Shown: positions 1 through 11,965 of the stretch, in pieces
Layout: the number at the start of each line of letters is the position of its first letter
How positions within the stretch are numbered: position 1 is the first letter of the stretch
Source: Taxillus chinensis
Taxonomy: Eukaryota; Streptophyta; Magnoliopsida; Santalales; Loranthaceae
Assembly: GCA_023512835.1 (NCBI GenBank)
Contig: CM042089.1
Location: 17,224,562-17,288,561 of the forward strand
Length of the DNA: 64,000 nt
Direction of reading: 5' to 3'
Translations under genes and position numbers: made by a program
Notes under the pieces: generated by a model
Seen by the model: only the letters and a program-made list of their open reading frames with translations
Told to the model about the DNA's origin: nothing
Database searches by the model: none

Positions 1-797
1 GACGGCATTACAAAGCCGTGGTAGCAGTTCCAAGTAATCATTTCCTCCGGGGTCTGGGTGTGTTGAGCATAAAACACCCGGAGGGTAGGTTCTGGGATGT
101 CAGCAGTAATGGGAAGGCTGAAGCGCAGCCAGCAGTCATTCAGTATGTCGATGGAGAGATGGTCGAGATAGTCCTGGATGGCTGGAGAGTGAGCGGGAGA
201 GGCTTCCGCAGGAGAAGATGGAAGATCCGGAAGAACAGCAGCAACAGCCGCTGTGACCGGAGAGATGGGTGCGGGAGACTCAGCAGCAGCATCAGGAGCA
301 GCAGCAGCAGAACATCAACAGGAAGAGAGGCAGGGACATCAACAAGAGAGACGGAGGTGGAAACCTCATGGAAGGGCGGCTGAGAGGGCCCTGCAGCAGT
401 AGACGGGTCAGCTCGAACGCTGTGCAGCGAACTGCGGGAGCGTGCCGGAGCGGAAACAGACCGGATGCGGGAGTGAACTGACCGGAGAGCAGAACTAGCT
501 TCGTGGCCCGAGCTAGCAACAGGCTCACCAACAGAACTTGCTTGTTGTTCGGAAGCGACAGCAAGGGCACGGGAGACTGGAGGGCGGCGAATGGTGAGGG
601 TCCCGTCGGCAGTAAGATGGCGAAAGTAGTAGGACGCCGGGAAGGGAATCACCAGTTCACCCTGGAAGTGCACGGGGTGAAGATGCTGGAAGATTTGGGA
701 TAGAATCCTTCCAAAAGATGAGTTCCGTTTCCCATTCCGCAACACCCGGAAGAGAAAGTTGCCCCAGTCAAGTGGCAGTGACTCAAAAACCGCATAT
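1..797 (-). pseudogene. Distal part of Sirevirus-type ORF3 of copia element O
   Basis: Read on the minus strand from 797 downwards, this continues the ORF3 that begins at 10194 and is broken by the insertion of G1. The first ~100 residues align with ORF3 of element I near 23640-23930: an LPLDWGNF stretch, then SYYFRHLT, then a SEQQxSSVGxP motif. After that the protein is low-complexity (Ser, Pro and Leu rich), and the frame I follow closes near 140. The N-terminal half resembles the plant-specific 'putative plant transposon protein' (Transposase_32-like) or envelope-like ORFs found downstream of pol in Sireviruses. That naming rests on memory of the family and was not searched. The role is unknown. 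It continues beyond the left edge, so the C-terminus cannot be judged. Confidence 0.6.
793..797. repeat. Target-site duplication of G1 (CATAT; partner CATAC at 9729-9733)
   Basis: These five bases before the TG of G1 match the five bases after its terminal CA with one mismatch. Removing one copy plus G1 rejoins ORF3 of element O in frame (MY followed by VFE), matching the uninterrupted homologue near 23650. The insertion is therefore certain and the mismatch is a later change. Confidence 0.9.
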
Positions 798-1282
798 TGT
801 AAGCATCCATATATGTGTTAACATAACTTCTAATCTATATTTGATGTTAAGAATATTATTTTGAGAATGTGGCCATTAATACGATCGTTTTAACTATATT
901 TGGGCCTAATTTGAGGTCCAGAAGCCTCCATGGATTATTTAGTAATTTTTGGGAGTTAAATTGAGGGTTAATAAGTGAAAAATAGAATTTACGAGGGCTT
1001 TTTAGAAATTATTAAAAAGGAGGATGAATTTTAATTAAAAATAAGGTTTTGGGGTTTTATTATTCATTATAACTTTGTTTTGAGAAACCCTAGCCGTCGG
1101 AGGAGAGTTCATAGTGTTCTTCGTGTTCTTCGTTGCTCTTCGCCGATTCTAGACTGTTCTTGCGAGTTTAATCCCTTCGGAAGGCAAGAGGTAGGTGATT
1201 TGTTAATCTTTTGCTGTTCTATTGCATCAACGCAGATTGTTAGGGAGAAATACAGATTTCTTGGTAATTGTATGCAAATATA

Positions 1283-1314
<32 letters not shown>

Positions 1315-1339
1315 AATCTAGATTAAGCTTTGTTAGATA

Positions 1340-1370
<31 letters not shown>

Positions 1371-1608
1371 GGCCGAATTCTCTCCCCCTCCCCTTTCTTT
1401 TTTCTTCTGCCGACCGAAATTCTTTTCCCATCTAATTGATTCTTTTCCTTCATAATCCTATCTACCTATTATTATTATTAGAAGGACATTTGCCAAGCCA
1501 TTCGGCCTAGCCTTGTTTCCGCAAGACAAGCGCCACCAGGCTGTGTCATCTGATAGCCTGGTCAGTAGCAGGGCGGCCCTGCCGCGTCTTCTTGAGCGGG
1601 CGAGGGGC

Positions 1609-1667
<59 letters not shown>

Positions 1668-1894
1668 ATTTATATTAATATCGTTAGAGTTTTGAGATTA
1701 AATATTAATTTGGGCTTGATATTGTTGGTTTCACAATACAAATACTGCTTGGGTTAAAATATGTTGGTTTAATAATATAAATATTGTTAGGCTTGATATT
1801 ATTAATTCGACATTGAAAATATTATTGTAGCGTGATATTATTAACTTGACGTTAAAAGTATTATTTGTGGCTTAATATTATTAATTTGGTAAAG

Positions 1895-1935
<41 letters not shown>

Positions 1936-2847
1936 TTTGTGGTACGCTATCACTGGTTGGGTGATTTAAATGTTTAGTGGGGTTGTTGTATTGAATATTA
2001 AATTATTAAAAAAATTCTATTTATCGACTTTATGTGTGGAATTGGTGGTGGAGTTGGTTGGGTTAACCTTGGGTCCCACATAGGGCAGGCAAGAGGCCAC
2101 GGGTCCTCTATGTGGCTGGTTAACCTAGGTTTCATATGTGGCAGGTTGTCATTGGGGACACCACAGGTTCCACATATGGCTGTCTGATAGTGATTGGGAT
2201 CCCTGGTGTTGGTTGCAGGAATCCAGTGGATGGTTGGATCATTCGGTGTGTACCCTTAACGAATGAAATGTAATGTGTATGATGTTATATTTTGTGATGG
2301 AGTGTGAATTTATTGTGATAGAGTAGAACACTACACTGGCACAAGCATACACTGACCATGTAGACTTAGGATTTCTTATTATAGGATGGTGAGGAGATGG
2401 AGATCACCTACTGGGCATTTGTGCTCACTCCTACTTTGTTGACATGTTTCAGGTATCGACCTATTCGTTAGAGGCTGGACCGAAGTTACTTGTTATTTAA
2501 CTAACATTTTGTAACTTGGATTATGGATTTGTATAACATAATTTGTTTATTTATTTGAATTATCCGGACGAGGGTCCGTGAAAGTTGTATTAGATTTGTA
2601 CTAAGAATTTATACGTACATAAATTATTTTAATGTGTGTTGGATATTTATGGGAAAGGAATGAAAGCATTACTGTACCATATTTATTGACCAAGTCTTAT
2701 GTTGAATTTCATCATTTAGTGCAATTCTACCCCTGTTGTAGTTTTGTATAGGATATAGTTGGCTACTAATCCCCTCGACCCCTCGGGTGTGGGCGTGAGG
2801 ACGTCGCGTTCCTAGTTATGTTGTCTTCAGAATTTGGGGGCGTGACA
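798..2847 (+). repeat. G1 5' LTR
   Basis: The LTR starts TGTAAGCATCC and ends GGGGCGTGACA directly before the PBS. It contains several TA microsatellites (about 1275-1315, 1345-1372, 1612-1665 and 1899-1934) and a GC-rich patch around 1490-1610. The last 200 bp hold the CCCCTCGACCCCT and GTGGGCGTG blocks also seen near the ends of the G2 LTRs. No coding sequence is supported; the ORFs over the TA runs are low complexity. Confidence 0.93.
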
Positions 2848-2850
2848 AGT

Positions 2851-2862
2851 TGGTATCAGAGC
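2851..2862 (+). other. Primer-binding site of G1 (initiator Met-tRNA type)
   Basis: TGGTATCAGAGC lies three bases after the 5' LTR. It complements the 3' end of initiator Met tRNA, the usual primer for this lineage. An identical second copy sits at 3091-3102, and the bases between them belong to a TRIM-like unit. Confidence 0.9.
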
Positions 2863-3090
2863 CAGGGCTCGGGTCGGTGTGCTAGCGAGGACGCTGGGCT
2901 CTCCGAGGGGGGTTGGATGTAATGTCCCACAATGGCTGGGGAGGAGAACAAAGCAGGTTACTTAGGTGGCTGTGGAAACCTCTCCTAGCACGAGGCCTTT
3001 TGGGGGCAGAGGGCCTACCAAAAACAAAACCGTGCGGGCGAGGCCCAAAGCGGACAATATCGTGCTACGGGTGGGCTGGGCTGTTACAAA
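2851..3090 (+). mobile_element. Single TRIM unit (PBS, short interior, 166-bp LTR) embedded at the PBS of G1
   Basis: The unit reads PBS (2851-2862), about 60 bp of interior ending in a purine-rich GAGGGGGGTTGGA block, then an LTR-like segment 2923-3088 that starts TGTCCCACAATGG and ends GGCTGTTACA. An 'AA' and a second PBS follow at 3091. TGTCCCACA...GTTACA plus AATGGTATCAGAGC is a layout I recognise from plant terminal-repeat retrotransposons in miniature. There is no left TRIM LTR and no separate target duplication. Both junctions fall inside the shared 12-base PBS. This suggests recombination or template switching at the PBS, not integrase-mediated insertion. Confidence 0.7.
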
Positions 3091-3102
3091 TGGTATCAGA
3101 GC

Positions 3103-6100
3103 GGTCGATTTAGTGGACCTAGCATAGTAGGGTGATTGATTGAGACTTTGGAGCTTGGGAGACATTAGGGAGGGCGCTTGATCAACGCAGTCCTTAATAG
3201 TGTCCTTGGTTACCTTAGTGTCGGTCAGATCATCTTAGGATGCATTGGGATGGGTATATACATGACATGACATTGCTTGTGCATTATATACACTAGAATT
3301 GGTTACGTTTGGTACTCTGATGATAGTTTAACTTTACAGTTGTGTAATTTCTTGAAATTGCCTGGAATGATTTGTGTAATTGCTTGTTAATAACTTACAT
3401 TGTTTTGGATTGACCTGTATTGTTTTGAGTTAATTCAAGTCCTATATATTAGAGTATTACCTTTCACTTTATATTATTATGATGTTGTGGTAGGGGAAAT
3501 ATGAACCCTACCAATTATTCGATGGCTTGGGTAGCCAATTAAATGATTGGGCAAATGTGATTGATTTCGGGGGAAATGGACCCCACTGGAATATGATGAG
3601 GACCAATTGGGTCGTGCTTGTTTTGGTTGATTGATTGATTGATATGTATAGGCGAGGAGCAATGTCCCATGGATGACAGTTGGGACTTATGAGTTCTATG
3701 TGGTGTAGACTTATGGGTCACTAATTGGGAGTGATAATTGCATTTTATTTGTGCTTAATGATAAATATTTGTGTAATAATTTAAACTTAATTAATTATTT
3801 TAATTGCACAAATTTTATTCATCGGTATTTTGAGCTTTTAGTGTATTTTTTTTTAAAAAATGTAATTTTAGAGAAATTTAAAATGTACTTTGAGTGATTT
3901 AGATTACGTGCCATAATTTAATGTATTTTTTTAAAATTCTCTTCCAAATTTCTTATTTTATCATGTTTTTAATTATTTTATCCATTTTAATATTAATTTT
4001 TGGACTAAGGAAATTTTGGGGAGAAGAGTTTTTGCATGTGGAGATATGATTAATTTATCTTAGTGAGAGTTAATGATTTACAAAAAAATGTGTGTGTGAG
4101 ATTTACTTGGCGTGAATTTATGGAATTAAATTGATGGGTGTGTGAATTGAGAGAATGAATATTTTTTTTTAAAAAAAAGAAGAAGTGAGATTAAAGATGA
4201 TTTATTATCTTGGTTTCCTTTGTCTTGTGATTTGGACCGTGTAAAAAAAAAGGTTGAGAGAATAGATTGGAGAGAGAGAGTTGATATGGGAAATTGAAAA
4301 AAAAAGAGGAAAATCGTATGGGGTCACGAGTGAGGTAGAGTAATTTGTAATTATCTCTTAAAAAAGTGTTAGAGCCTGCTTGTTTACTTGTTATGGACCT
4401 ACGAGTCATGATAGTTTCCCCTATGATATGAATTGATGTATCATGTTTGTCTAACGTGTGGTATATAAAGTAGTAGCAAAAGAATTGGATTGTTGGAAAA
4501 ATGTAACTTAATAAAAATACAACAAGAAGTACAACAATGGTAAATGATGGAATAAAATATTCAAGGATTAAATAGTGCAGTGAATATAATAATATGGCAG
4601 AAACTAACAACTGTTATGACTAGCAATACATACTGATCAGATATTAGGCTTAAATATTATGAGAAAACCATGATGGGATTGGTAGATTGAATAATGTTTT
4701 TTTTTGTTTTAAGGCAATTGAAGGGTAGACGTGCCAACGAGTGGGGGAGATAGTAATAACATAGTCTTTTGGAATGGGAGTGAAGAATTCGTTTCCATCA
4801 GATAAAATATTTTAATAATTTTTTTTTATAAAAAAGTGCTAGTAAGTATTTAGAAGGTGATAAAATAATCTGAGAATCAAAGGGAGTTATATTTCTTATG
4901 ACTTTATAAGAGGTTTTGGAAATGGTCTTGGAGAAACACCACAAGAGGAAAGTAATGCCCTTTTTCCCTAGATTTAAATTGTGGGACTTGTTAAACATGT
5001 GATGATGTCTTTAAGATATAGTTAAATGTTGAATTTGTGTGATAAAAAAAATTATAATAGTAAAATAAAATAGCAAAAAAAGAGCATGTTGATTGATATG
5101 GTTAGTTGTATAATATGATGTTGATGTGACCTTATTGTATGACATTGATTGGTTCACTGCTGCTATGAATTGTTAGTTAATGTTAGTGAACGATTGTTTG
5201 GATTATTCACTTCCTTTTTTTTACTTGTGACTGCAATTGTATCGATTTCTCATCAATGTATGTTGATTGTGTTGTTAGTTTTATGTTGACTTGGTTATAT
5301 GCTACTAGTTGGTTGAAAAGTGATATGGGATTTTGGTTGAATGTTAGTGAATGGTGATGAGCATTCCTAGGTATGCCTTTTTCCTTGGATAGATTGTCAT
5401 ATTAGTTGTGTTTATTTGTCCAGTAAATATTGATTGGTTGTTAGCTTGCTCGTTCTTGAGCCGTTGCTCATTGTTGGATGTATACACTTTGTGTGGTGTT
5501 GGCTTATGGTGGACTATGTTGGTGCGTGTAACCGGTTATTGATAAGAATGATAAATGTATAATAAAACTAATAAATAATAATAATAATCATCATAAATAA
5601 TATACTTACAACACTAGTAACAATAATAAATAAATGAATAAATAATGATGACCGACTCTATGTTAAATTTTATTGTGATTCATGTCAACTAATGTCAATA
5701 TGTGGATTACCACACTGTATAATTGTTTGGATATTCTTCATATGATATGGCGTGCAAATGACATGTTATGGATTTTTGCCCTGTTTTGGGGTAGTTGTGT
5801 GATACGACTACATGTGTTATTTAATGTAATGTGAATGCATATTATTGTGTTGTGCTTGAAAGTGTGCTGTGTGGAATTATGGGAGCCTGTGTGGTTGTGG
5901 AGCCTATGTGGCTGTGGTTATGGTAGCCTGTGTGGCTGTAGTTATGGTAGCCAGCCTGTGTGGCTGTGGTTATGGTAACCTGTGTGGCAGTGGAGCCTGT
6001 GTGGCTGTGGATGTGGAAGCCTGTGTGGTTGTGGTTGTGATTGTGCTTGCTTGGTTGTCTTAATTATAAATGTTGTTTTTAACTTTATTTATTTATTATG

Positions 6101-7402
6101 ATGACTGATTGATACGTGTATCGTGTTATGTATCTATGCCTGAGTGTGAGCATAATTGTATTTCCTATTGCTGCCTTGTTCCACCTTGATTGGGTTATTA
6201 ACAACTACATACATTCTTATTTTGTGTGGTGACTCATGGTGAAATCGGGATGAACCTTGTTTCTTGATTGTTTGGCCTAATTGGTTAGTGGTAAGCATGA
6301 TGATGTGAAACTGGTGAATGATTTACGGTGGGATTAGCGTGGTGAGCTTTCCCTCGGTGAGGTCATTGTGACATGTTGTTGTGGTAGTCGAGCTTGTTGT
6401 TTGGTTATGAAGCCCTCTTTATAAGGGGACTTGGCTGTGATTTAGCGGCGTCTTACCCTGTTTGGTGGAGCCTACTTGGGTGTGACCTTCCTTCTGTGCA
6501 TGAGAGTAGATATTCACATAATTGTTGATATGTTGATGTTGTTTTGTTTTGTGCTCTGTTTGTGATTGTTATATGGTTGCTATATTGTTTATAATATGTG
6601 ATCATGATTTGTGAGGCAATGTTTCCTTGTTGCACTTGTTATGGGCTATTGTTAATTGGAAATAGGTTGTTGGACTTTGGTTAATTAGGGTGGCGAGTTT
6701 GTCTTGTTAATTTGAGCTGAGAGTGCTTTGATTGATTTTTGGGCTCTAGTCTTAATCCTTATTGTTTGAGCGCAATTAGGTTGGTTAGTTTGGGTGGTGA
6801 TGTTAGCATTCGTTAATATAATTTTAAGTTGATATGTGGTCGGTTGGGGTGTTGTTTGTACGATGTTGTTTCATTAACGGTTCGGTTATGATGGTTATAT
6901 AGCGGGTTAATAAAAATTAGTTTATGGTAGTGGTTCGATATTGGGTATTGAGCATGCAGTGGTTGTGCATGATGAAATTTGTTGATCTAATTGATTATTG
7001 GATTTTGATAGGTGATCATATTGACTGTGATCCGGTGATCTATGTTGAAGTGTTAGTTTGCCCATGTTTAGCCTTGTTGTTGTGATGGCCGGGTTTATGC
7101 TGCATTCCATGTGACTTAGCCTTTTTGCGTTGGCAAGAGATCATAAATAGTTTACAAAAGGATGATAACCCCCCTTATTATGTTGAATGGTTAGTAGATG
7201 CGTTATAAGTTCAAGGGAATGTGAATCGTGAATGTATTGTTACTTCATAATGGTTAATGGTATGTCTTCAAGTGTTGGGTTAGTTAATGGTGGGTGGACC
7301 AAGCGTTACCTTAACAGTACAATGGTTAATGGCTAGGTGGGGTTCTGGAATCCTATCATAGAATTAGAGATCCTTATCATTAGGATTATTAGTTGGTTCA
7401 AT
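3103..7402 (+). other. Non-coding interior of G1
   Basis: This 4.3-kb AT-rich stretch has only short, biased open frames and no zinc knuckle, DTG/DSG protease, xxDD or DDE signature in any frame. The first ~250 bp resemble the 5' leader of G2 (35649-35850), which ties it to that family. The rest is GT-rich on the plus strand and matches nothing else in the window. It is presumably structural or packaging sequence of a non-autonomous element. Confidence 0.7.
5868..6060 (+). repeat. GT-rich imperfect minisatellite in G1 interior
   Basis: Imperfect copies of a GCCTGTGTGGCTGTGG / TTATGGTA pattern recur about eight times. A 64-codon frame runs through it but encodes only Val/Cys/Gly/Ala repeats, as expected from repeat DNA. 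I treat it as non-coding. Confidence 0.75.
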
Positions 7403-7437
7403 CTTTTCGAGGACGAAAAGTCCTAAGGTGGGGAGAA
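7400..7437 (+). promoter_or_regulatory. First copy of the stem plus polypurine module of G1
   Basis: TTTTCGAGGACGAAAAGTCC is followed by TAAGGTGGGGAGAATGTG. AGGAC and GTCCT can pair around a GAAAA loop just before the purine-rich tract. The block is almost identical to the one that directly precedes the 3' LTR about 300 bp later, so the 3' end carries a duplicated module. Confidence 0.6.
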
Positions 7438-7698
7438 TGTGAGGACTTTTCTTGGTGGTCGGAGCAAGTTCACTATGATGTGTATGTTGAAATAATTACT
7501 CGCGGTCATATGATGGTTTTTGTGAGGGGCATGATGTATGGTTGTTGCTATGTGTTGCTTGTGTATAAAATATGATTGGTTATGTAAGGATTATGCTAGT
7601 GGAAGCAATTGTATTCATTAGTATGGGTAATATGTTAGATATTGGGTATGTGTAGTAGCTGTGTGTAGGTATAGTGTTTATAAGGACGTTTTGTTCTT

Positions 7699-7731
7699 TT
7701 TCGAGGACAAAAAAGTCTAAGGTGGGGAGGA
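7699..7731 (+). promoter_or_regulatory. Polypurine tract of G1, adjacent to the 3' LTR
   Basis: TTTCGAGGACAAAAAAGTCT then AAGGTGGGGAGGA ends at the TG of the 3' LTR. Position and composition fit the plus-strand primer. It is the second copy of the module at 7400. Confidence 0.8.
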
Positions 7732-8240
7732 TGTAAGGATCCGTATATGTGTTAGCATAACTTCTAATCTATATTTGATGTTAAGAATATTATTTTGAAA
7801 ATGTGGCCATTAATACGATCGTTTTGACTATATTTGGGCCTAATTTGAGGTCCAGAAGCCTCCATGGGTTATTTAGTAATTTTTGGGAGTTAAATTGAGG
7901 GTTAATAAGTGAAAAATAGAATTTACGAGGGCTTTTTGGAAATTATTAAAAAGGAGGATGAATTTTAATTAAAAATAAGGTTTTGGGGTTTTATTATTCA
8001 TTATAACTTTGTTTTGAGAAACCCTAGCCATCGGAGAAGAGTTCATAGTGTTCTTCGTGTTCTTCGTCGCTCTTCGCCGATTCTAGACTGTTCTTGCGAG
8101 TTTAATCCCTTCGGAAGGCAAGAGGTAGGTGATTTCTTAATCTTTTGCTGTTCTATTGCATCAACGCAGATTGTTAGGGAGAAATACAGATTTCTTGGTA
8201 ATTGTATGCAATATACATCTAGATTAAGCTTTGTTAGATA

Positions 8241-8273
<33 letters not shown>

Positions 8274-8511
8274 GGCCGAATTCTCTCCCCCTCCCCTTTC
8301 TTTTTTCTTTTCCCGACCGAAATTCTTTTCCCATCTAATTGATTCTTTTCCTTCACAATCCTATCTACCTATTATTATTATTAGAAGGACGTTTGCCAAG
8401 CCATTCGGCCTGGTCTTGTTTCCGCAAGACATGCGCCACCAGGCTGTGTCGTCTGACAGCCTGGTCAGTAGCAGGGCGGCCCTGCCGCGTCTTCTTGAGT
8501 GGGCGGGGGGC

Positions 8512-8560
<49 letters not shown>

Positions 8561-9728
8561 ATTTATATTAATATCGTTAGAGTTTTGAGATTAAATATTA
8601 ATTTGGCTTGATATTGTTGGTTTCACAATACAAATACTGCTTGGGTTAAAATATGTTGGTTTAATAATATAAATATTGTTAGGCTTGATATTATTAATTC
8701 GACATTGAAAATATTATTGTAGCGTGATATTATTAACTCGACGTTAAAAGTATTATTTGTGGCTTAATATTATTAATTTGGTAAAGTGTATATATGTATA
8801 TATATATATATATATCATTTGTGGTATGCTATCACTGGTTGGGTGATTTAAATGTTTAGTGGGGCTGTTGTATTGAATATTAAATTATTAAAAAAATTCT
8901 ATTTATCGACTTTATGTGTGGAATTGGTGGTGGAGTTGGTTGGGTTAACCTTGGGTCCCACATAGGGCAGGCAAGAGGCCACGGGTCCTCTATGTGGCTG
9001 GTTAACCTAGGTTCCATATGTGGCAGGTTGTCATTGGGGACACCACAGGTCCCACATATGACTGTCGATAGTGATTGGGATCCCTAGTGTTGGTTGCGAG
9101 AATCCAGTGGATGGTTGGATCATTCGTTGTGTACCCTTAACGAATGAAATGTAATGTGTATGATATTATATTTAGTGATTGAGTGTGAACTTATTATGAT
9201 AGAGTAGAACACTACACTGGCACAAGCATACACTGACCATGTAGACTTAGGATTTCTTATTATAGGACGGTGAGGAGATGGAGATCACCTACTGGGCATT
9301 TGTGCTCACTCCTACTTTGTTGACATGTTTCAGGTATCGACCTATTCGTTAGAGGCTGGACCGAAGTTACTTGTTATTTAACTAACATTTTGTAACTTGG
9401 ATTATGGATTTGTATAACATAATTTGTTTATTTATTTGAATTATCCGAACGAGGGTCCGTGAAAGTTGTATTAGATTTGTACTAAGAATTTATACGTACA
9501 TAAATTATTTTAATGTGTGTTGGATATTTATGAGAAAGGAATGAAAGCATTACTGTACCATATTTATTGACCAAGTCTTATGTTGAATTTCATCATTTAG
9601 TGCAATTCTACCCCTGTTGTAGTTTTGTATAGGATATAGTTGGCTACTAATCCCCTCGACCCCTCGGGTGTGGGCGTGAGGACGTCGCGTTCCTAGTTCT
9701 GTTGTCTTCAGAATTTGGGGGCGTGACA
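7732..9728 (+). repeat. G1 3' LTR
   Basis: It starts TGTAAGGATCC and ends GGGGCGTGACA, collinear with 798-2847 apart from shorter TA runs (about 8516-8557 and 8790-8815) and scattered substitutions. The TSD base block CATAC follows. Confidence 0.93.
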
Positions 9729-10194
9729 CATACATCACCAGCAAGAGATCGTACGGAACCGATTCGAGAGCCGTGGAGCGAGCCAGAAGACACCGGCTGA
9801 GTATGGTGGCCATACAGCGGTGAGGACCATGGAAAGACTTCATTTTGTACTCCTTCACCTTATTAGGACACCCCATGGAAGCAGCCATGGTAGCAGCGTT
9901 TGGTCGAATGTCATCGCCAGCGGGAAGATTGAAAACATCCCGGATCACCTGAGGCGTGATCCTGATAGTTTCCCCTCGAACCACAGAAAGGATAAACTCC
10001 TCAATGGAGGTGGAGTGGTGATGGAAGGCCAGGACGCCCGAGACTAGAAGATCGGCCGGGGCAGAGACAAGCGTGAAGAGGTTGCTGTGCTCGAGTAGCT
10101 GGCGAACCTCGTGGAGCGATGCTGGAGGATCAGAGATTCCAGACCAATCGACAAGATGGCCAGGAACAACACCATAGAGAGCTTGGGATGCCAT
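9729..10194 (-). pseudogene. Proximal part of ORF3 of copia element O (plant-transposon/envelope-like)
   Basis: The minus-strand frame starts at an ATG at 10194 (MASQALYGVVPGHLVDW) and stays open for ~155 codons until the TSD of G1; it resumes at 797. It aligns with ORF3 of element I from its ATG at 23190: GHLVDW, VRGExIxITPxV, ADPLAASMGC-like, KSFxGxxRCMATILSRCLLAR and VPYDLLL segments are shared. The VRG...ITP...LP pattern resembles the Transposase_32-like domain of plant retroelement accessory ORFs. The gene lies after pol and before the 3' LTR, as envelope-like ORFs do in Sireviruses. I see no convincing signal peptide here, so an envelope role is not shown. Confidence 0.65.
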
Positions 10195-11965
10195 TGAGAG
10201 TAAAAGGGTGAGGGAGAAGGAGAGAAGAGCTTTGCCGGAACAAGTGCGCCGAGGATTTAGGGTTTTGAGAGTTGGTAACGATGACCTCGGTTGACGCTGA
10301 TGGTGCGGTTTAAGTAGGATCCTTTCTGTGGAAGCAAGTGGATCTCGAGTTTAAGCGAAATGAACAGTGAGCCACTCGACTTCCTTATGTCATTAGAAGT
10401 GATGGATTAGCGCCGTCAAATAGACTTATGACATGGCGGCTGTGCTAACCATTCAAAGATGACAACTGTAGGCATACTTCCGGATTTTTGAAAAGTTGAG
10501 TATCGGGCTCGATGCGTGCATTAAATGAACCATCATTATCCCTCCTCAAAAATAAGCGATGTAAGATAATTACTTGGTTTACCGCGAATTGAGAATTCCA
10601 AGAGTCAGGAGGAAATAAACCGACTTTCATCCGGAGAAGGATAATCCATATAAAGAACATCCGGATGAGACTGACTAACTGTCCGTATAACAGAGTGTTG
10701 AAAAGAGATGATTCCATTGCGGTCTTGATGTCGAGGGAGTATGAAGTACCACAACACCTCAGAAATCCGAGACATCTGACAGAATATAGCAATGAAATGC
10801 AAAGAGAATCTGAACCTGTGACTTAACAAATAAATGCTTTGAAGAGCAGGTCTCGTCGGGTTCGGGTTAGTCCGGATAAACAATATAAGAGTATAACACA
10901 CAATCCGTACTAAGAAGAGACAGAACTTATGCATAAAAAGTTAAGTGCTAGACACATACAACGAAGTAAAAGCCTTCATACTGAAATCAATGTATGTGTA
11001 AGATAATTAACACATAAATCCAATAGGTCAACATAGCCAATCCTTCGTACTGACAATGAGAGAAAAGATTAATTAGATTTATATGACTTCATCCATCAGA
11101 GAATGTATGAGTGAAAATGGAAGGAAGAGCACATGATGTATGATGTTACAACCGACTTTCATGCCTAAAATGCTAGGAAGAGGAAGATAACAGCCAAGCA
11201 ATCCGCAATTCCGATTCGACAATGCAAATCCAATCAGCTTTATGAGTGAGAGTTATAGGGCGGAACATCTGAGACATATCAGAGAGGCATTACTTAATAA
11301 TAAGCATTCTCTCGCCTTGTAGTCATGCCTTTTGCTGAAACAGGGGGCCTTACTTAAGATTTAATGAAGTATTCTCTCCCCCTGAGATCAGCGAATCATT
11401 TTGATGCGATCTTCTCGAGGATGACTCCCCCTCAGATAGACAGCCAGAAAAGAGGTCATGAAGTACGAATCCGAGGGTTTTACTTTAATAATAGAGAAAG
11501 CAATTTCTCCCCCGATGACTTTTTAGAGCCTGTCAAGACGTTTCCTGTTTAACATGAATCGTGAGAAACTGCTGCCTATCCTTGATTTACTTCACTCAAG
11601 TAGCTGATCGGCAGACACAATGAATTTCCACTTTCAATCTGAGCTATCCCAAATCATTCCTCAACCATGCATCTTAGATATTTCAGTTAGTCATTAAATC
11701 ATAAGACATATGATGGAAGATGGAGTTGAATTGAATTCATGACATCAGAATAGGATTTGTGTCATATAAATTTAATTATGTTTACTTGATTCACTGTTAG
11801 TCCGGATAGGCAAGCATCCTCCCATAATGAACTTAGTGAGAAATATCAGAGCATTTACACGATTAAAGTAAGATAGTTAAACATGAAGTTCAGTGTCTAT
11901 CACTAACCATGAAGTACAACAATGCATGTTCTGAAAATAACTACTGATGGATAACAGGTGAGAAG
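10195..11965 (-). other. Non-coding spacer of O between ORF3 and RNase H, with three polypurine motifs
   Basis: No gene is supported in these 1.8 kb. On the minus strand, three separate CxGGGGGAG-like tracts occur (plus-strand 11374-11385, 11424-11434 and 11505-11517). Sireviruses are known for several polypurine-like motifs downstream of pol, and element I has three at the matching place, so this is probably a conserved functional spacer. Confidence 0.6.

Larger units (their letters stand above)
798..9728 (+). mobile_element. G1: gypsy-type LTR retrotransposon lacking gag-pol (LARD-like), inserted in ORF3 of O
   Basis: The element has two ~2-kb LTRs (798-2847 and 7732-9728), a PBS, a polypurine tract and a 5-bp TSD, but a 4.9-kb interior with no recognisable gag, protease, RT or integrase. 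The first few hundred interior bases after the PBS (GATCAACGCAGTCCTTA and neighbours, near 3182) and the terminal AAGGTGGGGAGGATG block match the chromodomain gypsy element G2. I therefore infer a non-autonomous derivative of that lineage, moved by enzymes supplied in trans. The LTRs look only a few percent different, mostly in the length of TA microsatellites, so the insertion is fairly recent. It runs opposite to its host O. Confidence 0.9.

Noticed and set aside
1080..1453. Open frames on both strands near 1080-1453 (and the copy at 8014-8611)
   Set aside because: They are made largely of TA/TG microsatellite codons within the G1 LTRs, with no family match.
2923..3088. 5S rRNA-derived TRIM (Cassandra) LTR
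   Set aside because: I could not recognise 5S promoter boxes; the ends fit another TRIM type.
5869..6063. 64-codon Val/Cys-rich protein
   Set aside because: It is translation of a minisatellite in a non-coding element.
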